64,000 nucleotides of DNA, from contig CAJTYV010000006.1 of NCBI GenBank assembly GCA_910584195.1, forward strand, positions 46,644-110,643. Reading direction: 5' to 3'. Shown in pieces: positions 7,533 to 16,200 of this stretch; position 1 is the first letter of the stretch; every line of letters starts with the position of its first letter. Made by a program: the position numbers and the translations under genes. Below the pieces are notes generated by a model. It was not told where the DNA came from. It made no database searches and worked only from the letters and a program-made list of their open reading frames with translations. This stretch comes from an uncultured Ruminococcus sp. GTDB taxonomy: Bacteria; Bacillota; Clostridia; Oscillospirales; Ruminococcaceae.

Positions 7533-8123
7533 ATGACCCGCATTTTTTATATTATTGGAAAAAGCTCCAGCGGAAAGGATTCTGTATATAAAAGACTTAT
7601 TTGGAAAATGGGGTTAAAGCCCATAGTTCTTTATACTACTCGCCCTATCCGTGAGAATGAACAAGAGGGCAGAGAATATCATTTTGTTAAACGAGATTGC
7701 TTTGAGAAAATGAAAAGAATGGGAGATGTTATTGAGGAGCGCATATATAATACAATCCACGGAGAATGGATTTATTTTACTGCCAGAAGCAGCATTGACC
7801 TTTCATCAGGAAGCTGCCTCGGTATTGGTACGCTGGAAAGCTATGTCAAAATGAAAGAAAAATTTGGAGAAGCTGTTGTTCCTATATACATTGAGGTTGA
7901 GGACGGAATTCGGTTAAGCCGCGCATTGGAACGCGAACGTCTTGAAGCTTCTCCTAAATACGCTGAACTATGCAGAAGATTTCTTGCGGACAGCGAGGAT
8001 TTTTCTGAGGAGAATATAAAATCTTCAGGCATAAAAATGCGGTTTTCAAACAATGGAAAAGTGGAAGAATGCGTTTCAGAAATAATAAATTTTATAAAAA
8101 CATCAGATCTCCTCGTAAACTAA
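7533..8123 (+). CDS. Guanylate-kinase-like nucleotide kinase
   Basis: 196 residues with a P-loop GKSSSGKDS near the N-terminus and TTRPIRENEQEGREYHF, matching the GMP-binding segment of guanylate kinases. It probably phosphorylates a nucleoside monophosphate, but it may be a diverged paralogue rather than the essential Gmk: the central IYFTARSSIDLSSGSCLGIG stretch is unusual. A clear promoter is present and the ATG follows AAAAAGGAAAAG. The last codons (DLLVN) and the stop fall inside a sequence matching one arm of the recA-recX inverted-repeat element, so the natural C-terminus may have been altered by an insertion. Confidence 0.75.
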   Translation: MTRIFYIIGKSSSGKDSVYKRLIWKMGLKPIVLYTTRPIRENEQEGREYHFVKRDCFEKMKRMGDVIEERIYNTIHGEWIYFTARSSIDLSSGSCLGIGTLESYVKMKEKFGEAVVPIYIEVEDGIRLSRALERERLEASPKYAELCRRFLADSEDFSEENIKSSGIKMRFSNNGKVEECVSEIINFIKTSDLLVN

Positions 8124-8125
8124 AA
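8105..8125 (+). repeat. Half copy of the recA-recX inverted-repeat element
   Basis: AGATCTCCTCGTAAACTAA matches the 22969-22989 arm with only two substitutions over the 21-bp arm. The partner arm is not clearly present within the next 100 bp. It supplies the stop codon of the preceding gene. Confidence 0.5.
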
Positions 8126-8210
8126 AATGCAGAGCGGCGCAAGTTTGTTGCGTTGTGTAAAGTTGGATTTTTGATGAGGTTTGTTATTACAAGTACATGG
8201 AGAAGAAAAA

Positions 8211-9320
8211 TTGAAAAAAACATTGGAATTTATAAAATCACAATCTGTTCTTGTGATTGCATTTGCGGCAGCGTTAGTAACGATTTTTATAATTCCGCCG
8301 GATAAAAACTACAGCGGATATATAAATCGTACTGTGCTGATACAGCTTTTTTGTCTCATGACATCAGTCAGCGGATTCAGAAGTATTGGAGTATTTGAGA
8401 ATGCTTCGTCAGCCCTTTTGAAAAAAACGGGAAACATTCGGCGGCTTGGAGTCATTTTTACTCTCATATGCTTTTTTTGCTCGATGATCGTAACAAACGA
8501 TGTTGCTCTTATAACTTTTGTACCGTTTACATTAATGGTTTATGAAAAAATCAATGATGAAAAAAGCAAAATTTTAACAATAGTGCTTGAAACGGCGGCG
8601 GCTAATCTTGGCAGTATGGTGACTCCATTCGGAAATCCACAGAATTTATATATTTATGATAAGTATAATCTGACATTGGCGGACTTTTTTGAAACGCTGC
8701 TGCCATCGGCGGCAGTAAGTCTTGCCGCGCTTATGCTGTTATGTCTGATACTTCCGAAGAACCGATGTACGGCAGTTTCTGCAGAAAACTGCAAAATTTC
8801 AAAAGCAAAGGGAGCAGTATACCTCGGAGTTTTTGTCATGTGTCTGCTGACAGTTTTTCGCGTAATACCCGATTGGATATGTCTGACAGCGGCTGTGACT
8901 GCTGCTTTGATTGTTGATCGAAGACTGCTTTTAAAGGTTGACTACGGTCTGTTGGCGACATTTGTATGTTTCTTCATTTTTGTGGGAAATATTTCACGTA
9001 TTGAATCTGTAAGCAATTTTATTTCAAATATTATCGAAGACAGGGAAGTTTTAGTTTCAGCCGCAATTTCTCAGGTTATAAGCAACGTCCCGGCTGCGGT
9101 GATGCTGTCAGGCTTTACCGATAATGGCAGAGAACTTCTCTTGGGAGTCAACTTAGGAGGACTCGGAACTATTATTGCTTCGCTTGCAAGCCTTATATCA
9201 TTTAAATTTTACAGGGTATCAGGCGGTGCAAAAACAGGACGGTATATGGCAGTGTTTTCAGCAGTTAACTTTGGACTTTTGTTACTTCTTCTCACACTTG
9301 CATTTGTCGGAATTTTATAG
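8211..9320 (+). CDS. SLC13/ArsB-NhaD-type membrane transporter
   Basis: 369 residues if started at TTG 8211, which has GGAGA 7 bp upstream; the frame extends to 8181 without a better start. The protein is almost wholly hydrophobic, with about nine to ten membrane segments. The conserved SMIVTNDVALITFVPF and NLGSMVTPFGNPQN motifs are typical of the ion transporter superfamily (citrate/arsenite/Na+-H+ types). The P-type region is repeated near the C-terminus (QVISNVPAAVMLSGF). The substrate cannot be read from sequence. It follows the kinase-like gene by 87 bp and has no obvious functional partner here. Confidence 0.75.
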   Translation: MKKTLEFIKSQSVLVIAFAAALVTIFIIPPDKNYSGYINRTVLIQLFCLMTSVSGFRSIGVFENASSALLKKTGNIRRLGVIFTLICFFCSMIVTNDVALITFVPFTLMVYEKINDEKSKILTIVLETAAANLGSMVTPFGNPQNLYIYDKYNLTLADFFETLLPSAAVSLAALMLLCLILPKNRCTAVSAENCKISKAKGAVYLGVFVMCLLTVFRVIPDWICLTAAVTAALIVDRRLLLKVDYGLLATFVCFFIFVGNISRIESVSNFISNIIEDREVLVSAAISQVISNVPAAVMLSGFTDNGRELLLGVNLGGLGTIIASLASLISFKFYRVSGGAKTGRYMAVFSAVNFGLLLLLLTLAFVGIL

Positions 9321-9364
9321 GATTTTCACGGAATTTTCAGGTACAAAAGATTTTACTCATATGT

Positions 9365-9370
9365 TATAAT
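9365..9370 (+). promoter_or_regulatory. -10 box of the structured RNA
   Basis: TATAAT at 9365-9370 within ATGTTATAATATAGACAG. A weak -35 (GGTACA, about 9340) is present. The expected start is near 9377. Confidence 0.5.
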
Positions 9371-9376
9371 ATAGAC

Positions 9377-9576
9377 AGTAAAGGGGGAGCTTTGAATTGA
9401 AATCTTACTGTGGAAGAGATTTCAATTTAGAGCCTGGATCGGTTGCAGCAGAACCGATCGCATGAATTGGCTGCCGGGTTTGCAGCAGATTCGTGCAAAA
9501 GCAAATCAGAATCAAAGTACGGTATTAGCGTGCTTTGATAGAAAGACCTTCGCAGCAACAGGCGAGGGTCTTTTTT
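9377..9576 (+). ncRNA. Candidate structured small RNA, ~200 nt
   Basis: Between a TATAAT box and a strong terminator lie at least four stems and no good reading frame. They are ATTGAAATCT/AGATTTCAAT, GATCGGTT/AACCGATC, GCATGAAT/ATTCGTGC enclosing GCTGC/GCAGC, and ATCAAAGTAC/GTGCTTTGAT. The terminator AGACCTTCGC/GCGAGGGTCT plus TTTTTT closes it (9544-9576). GCAGCA recurs in three loops. I do not recognise the family; it is not tmRNA, RNase P or SRP RNA by inspection. Downstream, 9577-9800 holds only AT-rich DNA and a small 20-bp repeat. Confidence 0.65.
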
Positions 9577-9577
9577 A
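9544..9577 (+). terminator. Terminator of the structured RNA
   Basis: A ten-pair stem (AGACCTTCGC with GCGAGGGTCT) around a short loop is followed by six T. Confidence 0.85.
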
Positions 9578-9723
9578 TAAGAATTGTATTCATAATAAGC
9601 TGCACGTTTTGGGAGCAAGGTTTGCCGCTGACTGTGTTGAAAAGTCGTTGCAATACATCAAGAATTGCTGCGTTCTTTAGACTTGTCATCAATAAAATCA
9701 TGCTTAAAAATCCGCATATTTTA

Positions 9724-9743
9724 CCTATGAATGCAGGTTCTAA
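9724..9743 (+). repeat. 20-bp repeat also found downstream of the LRR-dockerin gene
   Basis: CCTATGAATGCAGGTTCTAA here matches 62190-62209 with one change, and the ~15 bp before it are also alike. Both copies lie on the 3' side of a reverse-strand dockerin gene. Confidence 0.5.
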
Positions 9744-9799
9744 GTTAAGAACACATCTTTTACTATTTGTATGAAAACAAAGATCAGTTTATGTTAAAA

Positions 9800-9835
9800 A
9801 CAAAAATGCGGCGACACCAAAGTGTAACCGCATTA
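9800..9835 (-). terminator. Terminator of the GH30-CE1 gene
   Basis: On the reverse strand AATGCGG..ACAC pairs with GTGT..CCGCATT and is followed by TTTTGTTTTT. It lies about 70 bp beyond the stop codon. Confidence 0.75.
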
Positions 9836-9902
9836 TGAGGGATGATTAGAAGATTTCATTTTTAAAGCAGATTTTAAGTGCGGCTGTTTCCGTACATTCT
9901 GC

Positions 9903-12815
9903 TTAGGCTTTGAATATTGCCCTTACAAAGTTATAGATATGAGCGTGAATACTGTTATCACCGTGATAACCGCCGTTTACATAGTGCCAAATATGTGGAA
10001 CATTGTTTTTAGTAAAGTTATTGTGATAACCTTCGGGAGTGGTATAAACTACAGTGTCGTTACTTCCGGCTGTGAGGAATATCAAAGAAGGAGCAGCTTC
10101 TTCAGATTCAAATTTAAATGCACCTGAAGCTCCCGGAGCAGCGCATATAGCTCCGACATAACCGAAAAGGTCAGGATGTTTCATTCCTATATTGAGGGAC
10201 TCCCTGCCGCCCATTGAGAAGCCTGTGATAGCCGTATTTTCCCTGCCTGTTGCAACGCTGTATTCTTTCTCGATAAGGGGCATCAGTTCAGTGGTAAGAA
10301 CAGTATCAAAGTTATCATAAGCGGCATTGTTAGCATCGTCCATAGCTGAGCAGTCATTTTGAGTCTGGCTTGAGTAAATGTAAGGGAACACAACTATCAT
10401 TTCTTTAGCAGCTCCCTCGGCAATAGCATTGCCAATGATCTGCTTAGTATACATAGTGTCGTTGCCTTTTATGATCATTCTGTCCTGATTCTCCCAGTAG
10501 CCATGCATAACATAGAGAACGGGATATTTTTTATTTGTTGAATAGTTTGCCGGAAGAAGTACGTTGTACTTTTTTTCTCTTCCGCAGAAAGCCGAATAAT
10601 AGCTTTTGGATTGAAGTTCGCCGTACTGAACTCCTGCTTTTTCGGATTTAGAATCGCTTGTTTCAAATTCCGAAACCTGAACAGTTGGAGTATATTCTGA
10701 AATAGTTCTCATTTTTTGAACCGGAGGAGCTTCTGTAGGCGGTTCTGTTATAACTGGTTTCTGGAGTTTTTCGTCCATGCCGAGAAGGAACTTCTGAAGC
10801 GATATGAGGTCAGCCACACCAATCTCACCGTCGGCGTTTACATCAGCAGCGTATCTTGCGGGATCGCTTGCAAATTTATCGACAACGCCCTTACGCATAG
10901 CTACAAGGTCAAACACGTCAACTACGCCGTCAAGAGTAACATCGCCTGCAATGAAGTCGGTTGGATCTCTGGGAACGTCAGGCTGACCTTCGCCTGCGAT
11001 ACCGGTACCGTCAACAGCCCCGATAGCTTCATCAATGTAGAAATCCGTGAGAGATTCTTCAGTCTCAATGTATATCTTGACATCGGAGGCATCGGCAGGA
11101 ATAGTGTAGCTTGTGTTTACAAGCTGAGCCCATGTATTGTTGGGAGCAGTTACGCTTGCGATCTCATCATAAGCTGTCTCACCGCTGCCGTCCTTATATT
11201 CTATTTTCATCATGAATTTAACGTTTTTACCTGACTTCTGTTTAACGTGAGTAGAGAAGCTGTATGCCTCGCCGGCTTTAAAAATACGTGAATCAAGAGA
11301 AAGCGAAGCGCCCATCCAAGAACTTGTTCTGTCTGAAACTAAGAGAGAGTGGCTTCCGTATTGTGTATAATGCTCGGTATCTGTAACAGCAGTTTTGCAG
11401 CCGCCTCTGTTAGTCCAGTTATCGTCACCGTTCTCGAAGCTGCAATTATACCACCAGCCGTATTCGTTAGGTTCGGGGTCTTTTACCGTACCGCTGCCCT
11501 CGAGAGAAACGACAAAAGTTGAAACGCTGTTTGCGGGAAGCTGCGCAAAGAATCCATTTCCGTCATTTTCGAGATTTTCCGTAAGAGCAATGTTTTCGTT
11601 TTGAGAGGTTCTGTAGCGGTCAACATCAACGATTTTTTCACCGCTGCCGATAGTAAACGACTGTGCATAAGCCTCCGAACCTTTGTTTATAGCAACGATA
11701 GTAACCTGCTTATTGTCATTTTTGTAAGCTGAGACGAGAACGTCTTTTGCTGGCTGTTCCGTAGCTTCGATACGAATGTCTCCCGGGCGAACCCATTTGG
11801 AATACTGAGCCATGTTATAGCCGCGCTTACTGATCTTTCCGTCTTCTGTCATAAGACCGTAGCTTCTCCTGATATACCACCAGGTGTAAGCGTTCATATT
11901 TCCGACAACAAGAGCGTTATGAATATTTTCAGATACCTGAAGAGATTCGGGCCAGCGGTTAGCTGAATCGGCTTCGCTGTTCGGAACGTAAACCTCGGTC
12001 ATCCATATTTCCTTGCCGCAATTTTCAAGCTCGGGATAGTCCATCCAGTCTCTTGTAGTACCGTACATATGAGTACCAAAAAGATCACAGTTAGCAAATG
12101 CCTTTTGATTTTCCATTATTTTTTTATAAAATTTCTTTCCTCCGTCTTTGACCCATGATGCAGTCAAAGGAGCGTACTGAAAAGATTCGGGCGACATAAG
12201 TCTTGTGCTTGTTATCTGGTCGCCGTAGTTTGCGATGAAGTCAACTGTTTCATCGGTCGACCAGTAAGTCCATTCGGAAGCGTAGTCAGGCTCATTCTGA
12301 ACTGAAATAGAGTAAAGATCAACACCGTTGTTTTTCATATATGTGCCGAAATCGTTAAGATGCTTTGCATAAGCTCCGTAATTCGATTTAGGAATATGCA
12401 GCTTACCGTTGCTTCCGCCTGATTCGGCAAGATTTGACGGCGGTTCCCACGGAGAAGCAAAAACATATGCTCCGGCTTTGCTTGCATACTGAGCAGTAGG
12501 GAGAGCCTTGTTCCACTGATTTTTGTCAGGATTCACAAAAACTCGAAGAACCGTAAGACCGAGGTCGCCGGCGTCATTACCGAACGCAGTTTTACGCTGA
12601 GCCTCTGTCATATCCTGACCTGTCCATTCCGGGTGGTTTATACCGCCGAATCCTCTGATAGTCTGGTATTCTTTAGTAGTATCAATGACCACAGTGTCAG
12701 CGGCATATGTGTCAATGACATCGTTTGTCTGCGGCATTACAGCGAAACCGGTAATTATTATAGCCGAAGCGGTAACTGCCGAAACCATTCTGCAAATTAT
12801 TGAGTGCAGTTTCAT
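9903..12815 (-). CDS. Secreted modular xylanase: GH30 - CBM22 - dockerin - CE1 esterase
   Basis: 970 residues. A signal peptide covers about 1-39. The GH30 glucuronoxylanase module spans ~42-440, with candidate acid/base E175 in SVQNEP and nucleophile E274 in WMTEVYV. A CBM22 xylan-binding module spans ~455-605. An internal dockerin with two calcium loops (GDVTLDGVVDVFDLVAMRKG and ADVNADGEIGVADLISLQKF) spans ~622-680. A Pro/Thr linker precedes a CE1 feruloyl or acetyl-xylan esterase (~730-970) with the serine elbow GFSMGG (S867) and a histidine in the GGYHGDN region. It should cut glucuronoxylan and remove ester side groups while docked on a cellulosome. The dockerin is internal rather than terminal. 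Confidence 0.92.
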   Translation of the reverse strand: MKLHSIICRMVSAVTASAIIITGFAVMPQTNDVIDTYAADTVVIDTTKEYQTIRGFGGINHPEWTGQDMTEAQRKTAFGNDAGDLGLTVLRVFVNPDKNQWNKALPTAQYASKAGAYVFASPWEPPSNLAESGGSNGKLHIPKSNYGAYAKHLNDFGTYMKNNGVDLYSISVQNEPDYASEWTYWSTDETVDFIANYGDQITSTRLMSPESFQYAPLTASWVKDGGKKFYKKIMENQKAFANCDLFGTHMYGTTRDWMDYPELENCGKEIWMTEVYVPNSEADSANRWPESLQVSENIHNALVVGNMNAYTWWYIRRSYGLMTEDGKISKRGYNMAQYSKWVRPGDIRIEATEQPAKDVLVSAYKNDNKQVTIVAINKGSEAYAQSFTIGSGEKIVDVDRYRTSQNENIALTENLENDGNGFFAQLPANSVSTFVVSLEGSGTVKDPEPNEYGWWYNCSFENGDDNWTNRGGCKTAVTDTEHYTQYGSHSLLVSDRTSSWMGASLSLDSRIFKAGEAYSFSTHVKQKSGKNVKFMMKIEYKDGSGETAYDEIASVTAPNNTWAQLVNTSYTIPADASDVKIYIETEESLTDFYIDEAIGAVDGTGIAGEGQPDVPRDPTDFIAGDVTLDGVVDVFDLVAMRKGVVDKFASDPARYAADVNADGEIGVADLISLQKFLLGMDEKLQKPVITEPPTEAPPVQKMRTISEYTPTVQVSEFETSDSKSEKAGVQYGELQSKSYYSAFCGREKKYNVLLPANYSTNKKYPVLYVMHGYWENQDRMIIKGNDTMYTKQIIGNAIAEGAAKEMIVVFPYIYSSQTQNDCSAMDDANNAAYDNFDTVLTTELMPLIEKEYSVATGRENTAITGFSMGGRESLNIGMKHPDLFGYVGAICAAPGASGAFKFESEEAAPSLIFLTAGSNDTVVYTTPEGYHNNFTKNNVPHIWHYVNGGYHGDNSIHAHIYNFVRAIFKA
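10986..11453 (-). repeat. CBM22-coding segment duplicated in the neighbouring xylanase
   Basis: The DNA for this CBM22 and the start of its linker is nearly the same as 14944-15426 in the GH10 gene. It is much more alike than the two proteins' other modules, and long runs are identical also at silent positions. Confidence 0.8.
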
Positions 12816-12917
12816 AGATCAATCATCCCTTCATAAAATATTAATAATATTTGACAAGGGTTCAGATAATTTCCCCAAGTCATATTTCTTTTTGTGCATT
12901 TCGTAATCATTATTTAT

Positions 12918-12946
12918 ATTATATCATGTTCACAAAAAATTTACAA
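12918..12946 (-). promoter_or_regulatory. Promoter of the GH30-CE1 gene
   Basis: On the reverse strand TTGTAA (12941-12946), a 17-bp spacer and TATAAT (12918-12923). The flanks from about 12918 to 12970 align closely with the GH10 promoter at 17228-17280, suggesting shared control. Confidence 0.75.
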
Positions 12947-12993
12947 CCCATTTTTTGAAGAAATAGTGGACTTTTTGCATGTTTTAAAGTCGA

Positions 12994-13122
12994 TATAACC
13001 GCAGACGATGTCCCTTGTCTCTTAGGCGGCGAACATCTTTAGATTCAGTTGGAGATACAATCTCCGACTAAATCCGGCTTACTATCGTAAGCCGTCTGCT
13101 TGTTGAAAGCAGAGCTTTGAAA
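12994..13122 (+). repeat. ~190 bp multi-hairpin dispersed repeat, copy 2 (internally deleted)
   Basis: It shares both ends with copies 1 and 3 but lacks about 60 bp of the 5' hairpins (from after GATGTCCC to CTCTTAGG). The large GGAGAT/ATCTCC hairpin keeps pairing through one G-T wobble. It lies between the two xylanase genes. Confidence 0.85.
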
Positions 13123-13135
13123 TTTTAACGGATAA

Positions 13136-13170
13136 AGAAAAAGCCGGTCGTAACCCAATCGACCGGTTTT
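13136..13170. terminator. Bidirectional terminator after the GH10-GH43 gene
   Basis: CCGGTCG and CGACCGG arms with T-runs on both sides, downstream of the reverse-strand GH10-GH43 gene. A second weaker hairpin (CCGGCT.../...AGCCGG) lies at about 13215-13245. Confidence 0.7.
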
Positions 13171-13260
13171 CTGATTTGTCTTTCCCTTACAATAATGTTT
13201 GTTTTTATTATATCCGGCTCCGTAATTGTGCAGATAACGAAGCCGGAATACAATCAATAA

Positions 13261-16200
13261 TTATTTAACGCTCCATGAATCGAATTCAACATCGCCGCTG
13301 AAAACGAAGTATATATCCTTTGTGCCGGATATATCTGAAACTGCCGGAACTGTAACAGCTTCCATAGTTGATGACGGTTCAGCGTAGCCTATAACGTCTC
13401 CTTTGGGAGAGCCGGCACAAATTTTTATCTTACCGCCGTTTGAAGATGAGGCTTTAATAGTAATGGAATCAACGCCGTTTTTGAAGTTTACGCCGCTTAC
13501 TTTTGTCCATTCGCCCTTTTTGCCTATAACCTTTGTATCCTGGAGTCCTTTAACGCTGATGCCTTTGGACTGGCTTGACATTGTTTCAGCCTGAACTGTT
13601 TTGTATGGATCGAGAGTTTCTATCTGCGAAACGCCTTTCATTGAACCTGATGCGGAAATCATTCCGTTGGAGAATGAAGCTTCATCAAGATGGCATGAAC
13701 GGTAATTTCCGCCGAGATCTGTAGTTCCGTCGGAATTTTTAGCCTGTATATTCATAGCTCTCGATTGATTGCGGCTATGATAGAGTACATAATATTTACC
13801 CTTGAATTCCACTATCGAGTGGTGGTTATTTCCGCCGCCGTCAAGCTGATAAGCGGCAGGATTTTTAAGAGCAATTCCCTTGTATGTGAAAGGACCGAGG
13901 GGATTTTTTGAAGTCATAACAGCGATCTCCGCGTTATTGAATCCGTAAGGATTTCCGCCCGTAGACCAGTTTGTACAGTAAGAATAGTAGTATGTGTCAC
14001 CAACTTTAAGGATAGAAGAATCCTCAAAGAGATACGGGGGATTCATTCTTGCATATTCGCCTGACAGACTTGTCATATCAGCGCCGAGTTTAACTGCTCT
14101 TGCAGTACCGGGATCTGCCGCTTTGCCGTCGGGAACGCCGCCGCCAACGTAGAGATAACCTGTGCCATCGTCGTCAACGAGAACGGCAGGATCAAAGAGC
14201 CAAAGCACATCGTTGAAACCGGGAGTGCTTTTATTAATAAGAGCCTTGCCTATTGGATCTCTGTAAGGACCTTCAGGACTGTCGGCTTCAAGTACGCCGA
14301 TACCGCCTGCGCTGTCTGCGAAGTAGAGGAAGAACTTATCTTTTCCGTTGATAGTTTTCCATGCTGCATCAGGAGCCCATGCATAAGAAGCCCATTTAGC
14401 AGCGCCGTTTTCTGTTCTGCTGTTTTTGCCGGCGACCGGAATTGCACCGTGGTCTGTCCAGTTTACAAGGTCTGCTGACGAGAAGCAGTTGATAGTACCT
14501 GAATTGTATGTGTTAGTCTGAATTTCTCCGTTTGAATTGTATTCGACAGCATCATTTGTTGTGAAAACATAAAGTCTGTCTTTGTAAACCATGAAACCGG
14601 GGTCTGCGCCGAATCTATGCGTCCAGAGGACGTTGTTTTCACCCTCTTTTTTCCAGCTTTCGGCTATATTAACGCCCTTGAAAACCGCTTCCATAGCAGA
14701 AGTATCAATAGCGGGTCTGTTATCAGGGAATGCGGAGATCTTTCCGAGGAGATATTCCTGAAGAAGAACGAGATCGTTAATTTCAACCTTTCCGCTTCTG
14801 TCAACGTCAGCCGCTTTAAGAATTGCAGCGTCAGTGATCTCGCCGACAACAGCTTTACGGGCGTTAACCATATCGAGAGCTTCGATAGTACCGTCAAAAT
14901 CGGTATCGCCGAGAATGATAAGACTGGGATCTATCGGAACATCGGGCTGACCCTCGCCCGCGATACCCGTACCGTCAACAGCGCCGATAGCTTCGTCAAT
15001 GTAGAAATCGGTGAGAGATTCCTCCGTTTCAATGTATATCTTGACATCGGAGGCGTCAGCAGGGATAGTATAGCTTGTATTTATAAGCTGAGCCCATGTA
15101 TCGTCTGGAGCAATTACGTTAGCGACTTCATCATATGCTGTTTCGCCGCTGCCGTCCTTATATTCTATCTTCATCATGAACTTAACGTTCTCGCCGGACT
15201 TCTGCTTAACGTGAGCGGAGAAGCTGTACGCCTCGCCTGCTTTGAAGATACGCGAGTTAAGGGAGTAGGACGCGCCCTGCCAAGCGTTTTCTCTGTTTGA
15301 AACGAGGAGAGAATTGCTGCCCCATTCGGTGTAATGCTCTGCATTGCTTTGAGAAACTTTGTTTCCGCCTCTGTCGGACCAGTTTTGAACTCCGTCCTCA
15401 AAGCCGCACTGGAACCACCAGCCATAGTCGTTAGGCTTGGGATCCGGTGTTTCGCCGCCTTCAAATCCCTCAAGAGGACCGTTGCCGTCACCGAGCGCCA
15501 TAAGCTTGTTATAAGCAGCTTTAGGCTGATTGTTCTTGTCGTAAAGTGTAGGACTCTTGTCGCCTTGGATCCATGTATTGGCATCGTTTGGACCCCATAC
15601 CTGAAGAAGCGTAACTCTGCCGGGATGAGTACCCTTGGTATTTACTTCCATAGCGTGTTTGAAGATTGCTTCATACTTATCAGCCTGGTCATTAAGCGTC
15701 TGACCGTTATCAAGGGAAATATCAAGTTCCGATACATGAACTTCAAGTCCGAGATCAAGGAACATATCCATTGCCTTGAGGTAGTTTACCGTACCTGAAA
15801 ATGTGTTATAGCCTGCATCAATGTGAGACTGCATGCCCATACCGTCAATAAGACCTTTTGCTGAAAGAGGTTTGAGAATAGTATTTATGATACAGTCACG
15901 CTTATGATCCCAATATTCATTGTAGTCATTGTAGAAAAGCTTACAGCCCTCGGGAGCGTATTTTCTTGCATATGTGAAAGCTTTTTCAATAAAGCTGTTG
16001 TCACCGTATACTGCAACATATGCTGATTTACCGCCCTCAACGTTGTTGTCGCCGGGTTCTCTTGCACCGCCGTTGTTTGCAGTTCTGCTACTGTCGTCGG
16101 ATATACATTCGTTACAAACATCGTACGCGTAAAGATTAAGCGTAGGATACTGTGTAGCAAAAGCGTTGAATACGTTCTTGATATAGCTTTCAAGACGCTT

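Noticed and set aside
10716..11234. Open frame of 172 codons on the + strand inside the GH30-CE1 gene
   Set aside because: Antisense shadow over the dockerin/CBM22 region of the real gene, with no motif or ribosome site.
14617..15300. Open frame of 227 codons on the + strand inside the GH10-GH43 gene
   Set aside because: It lies antisense to a strongly supported gene, has no ribosome site and resembles no family; it results from the codon bias of the reverse-strand gene.
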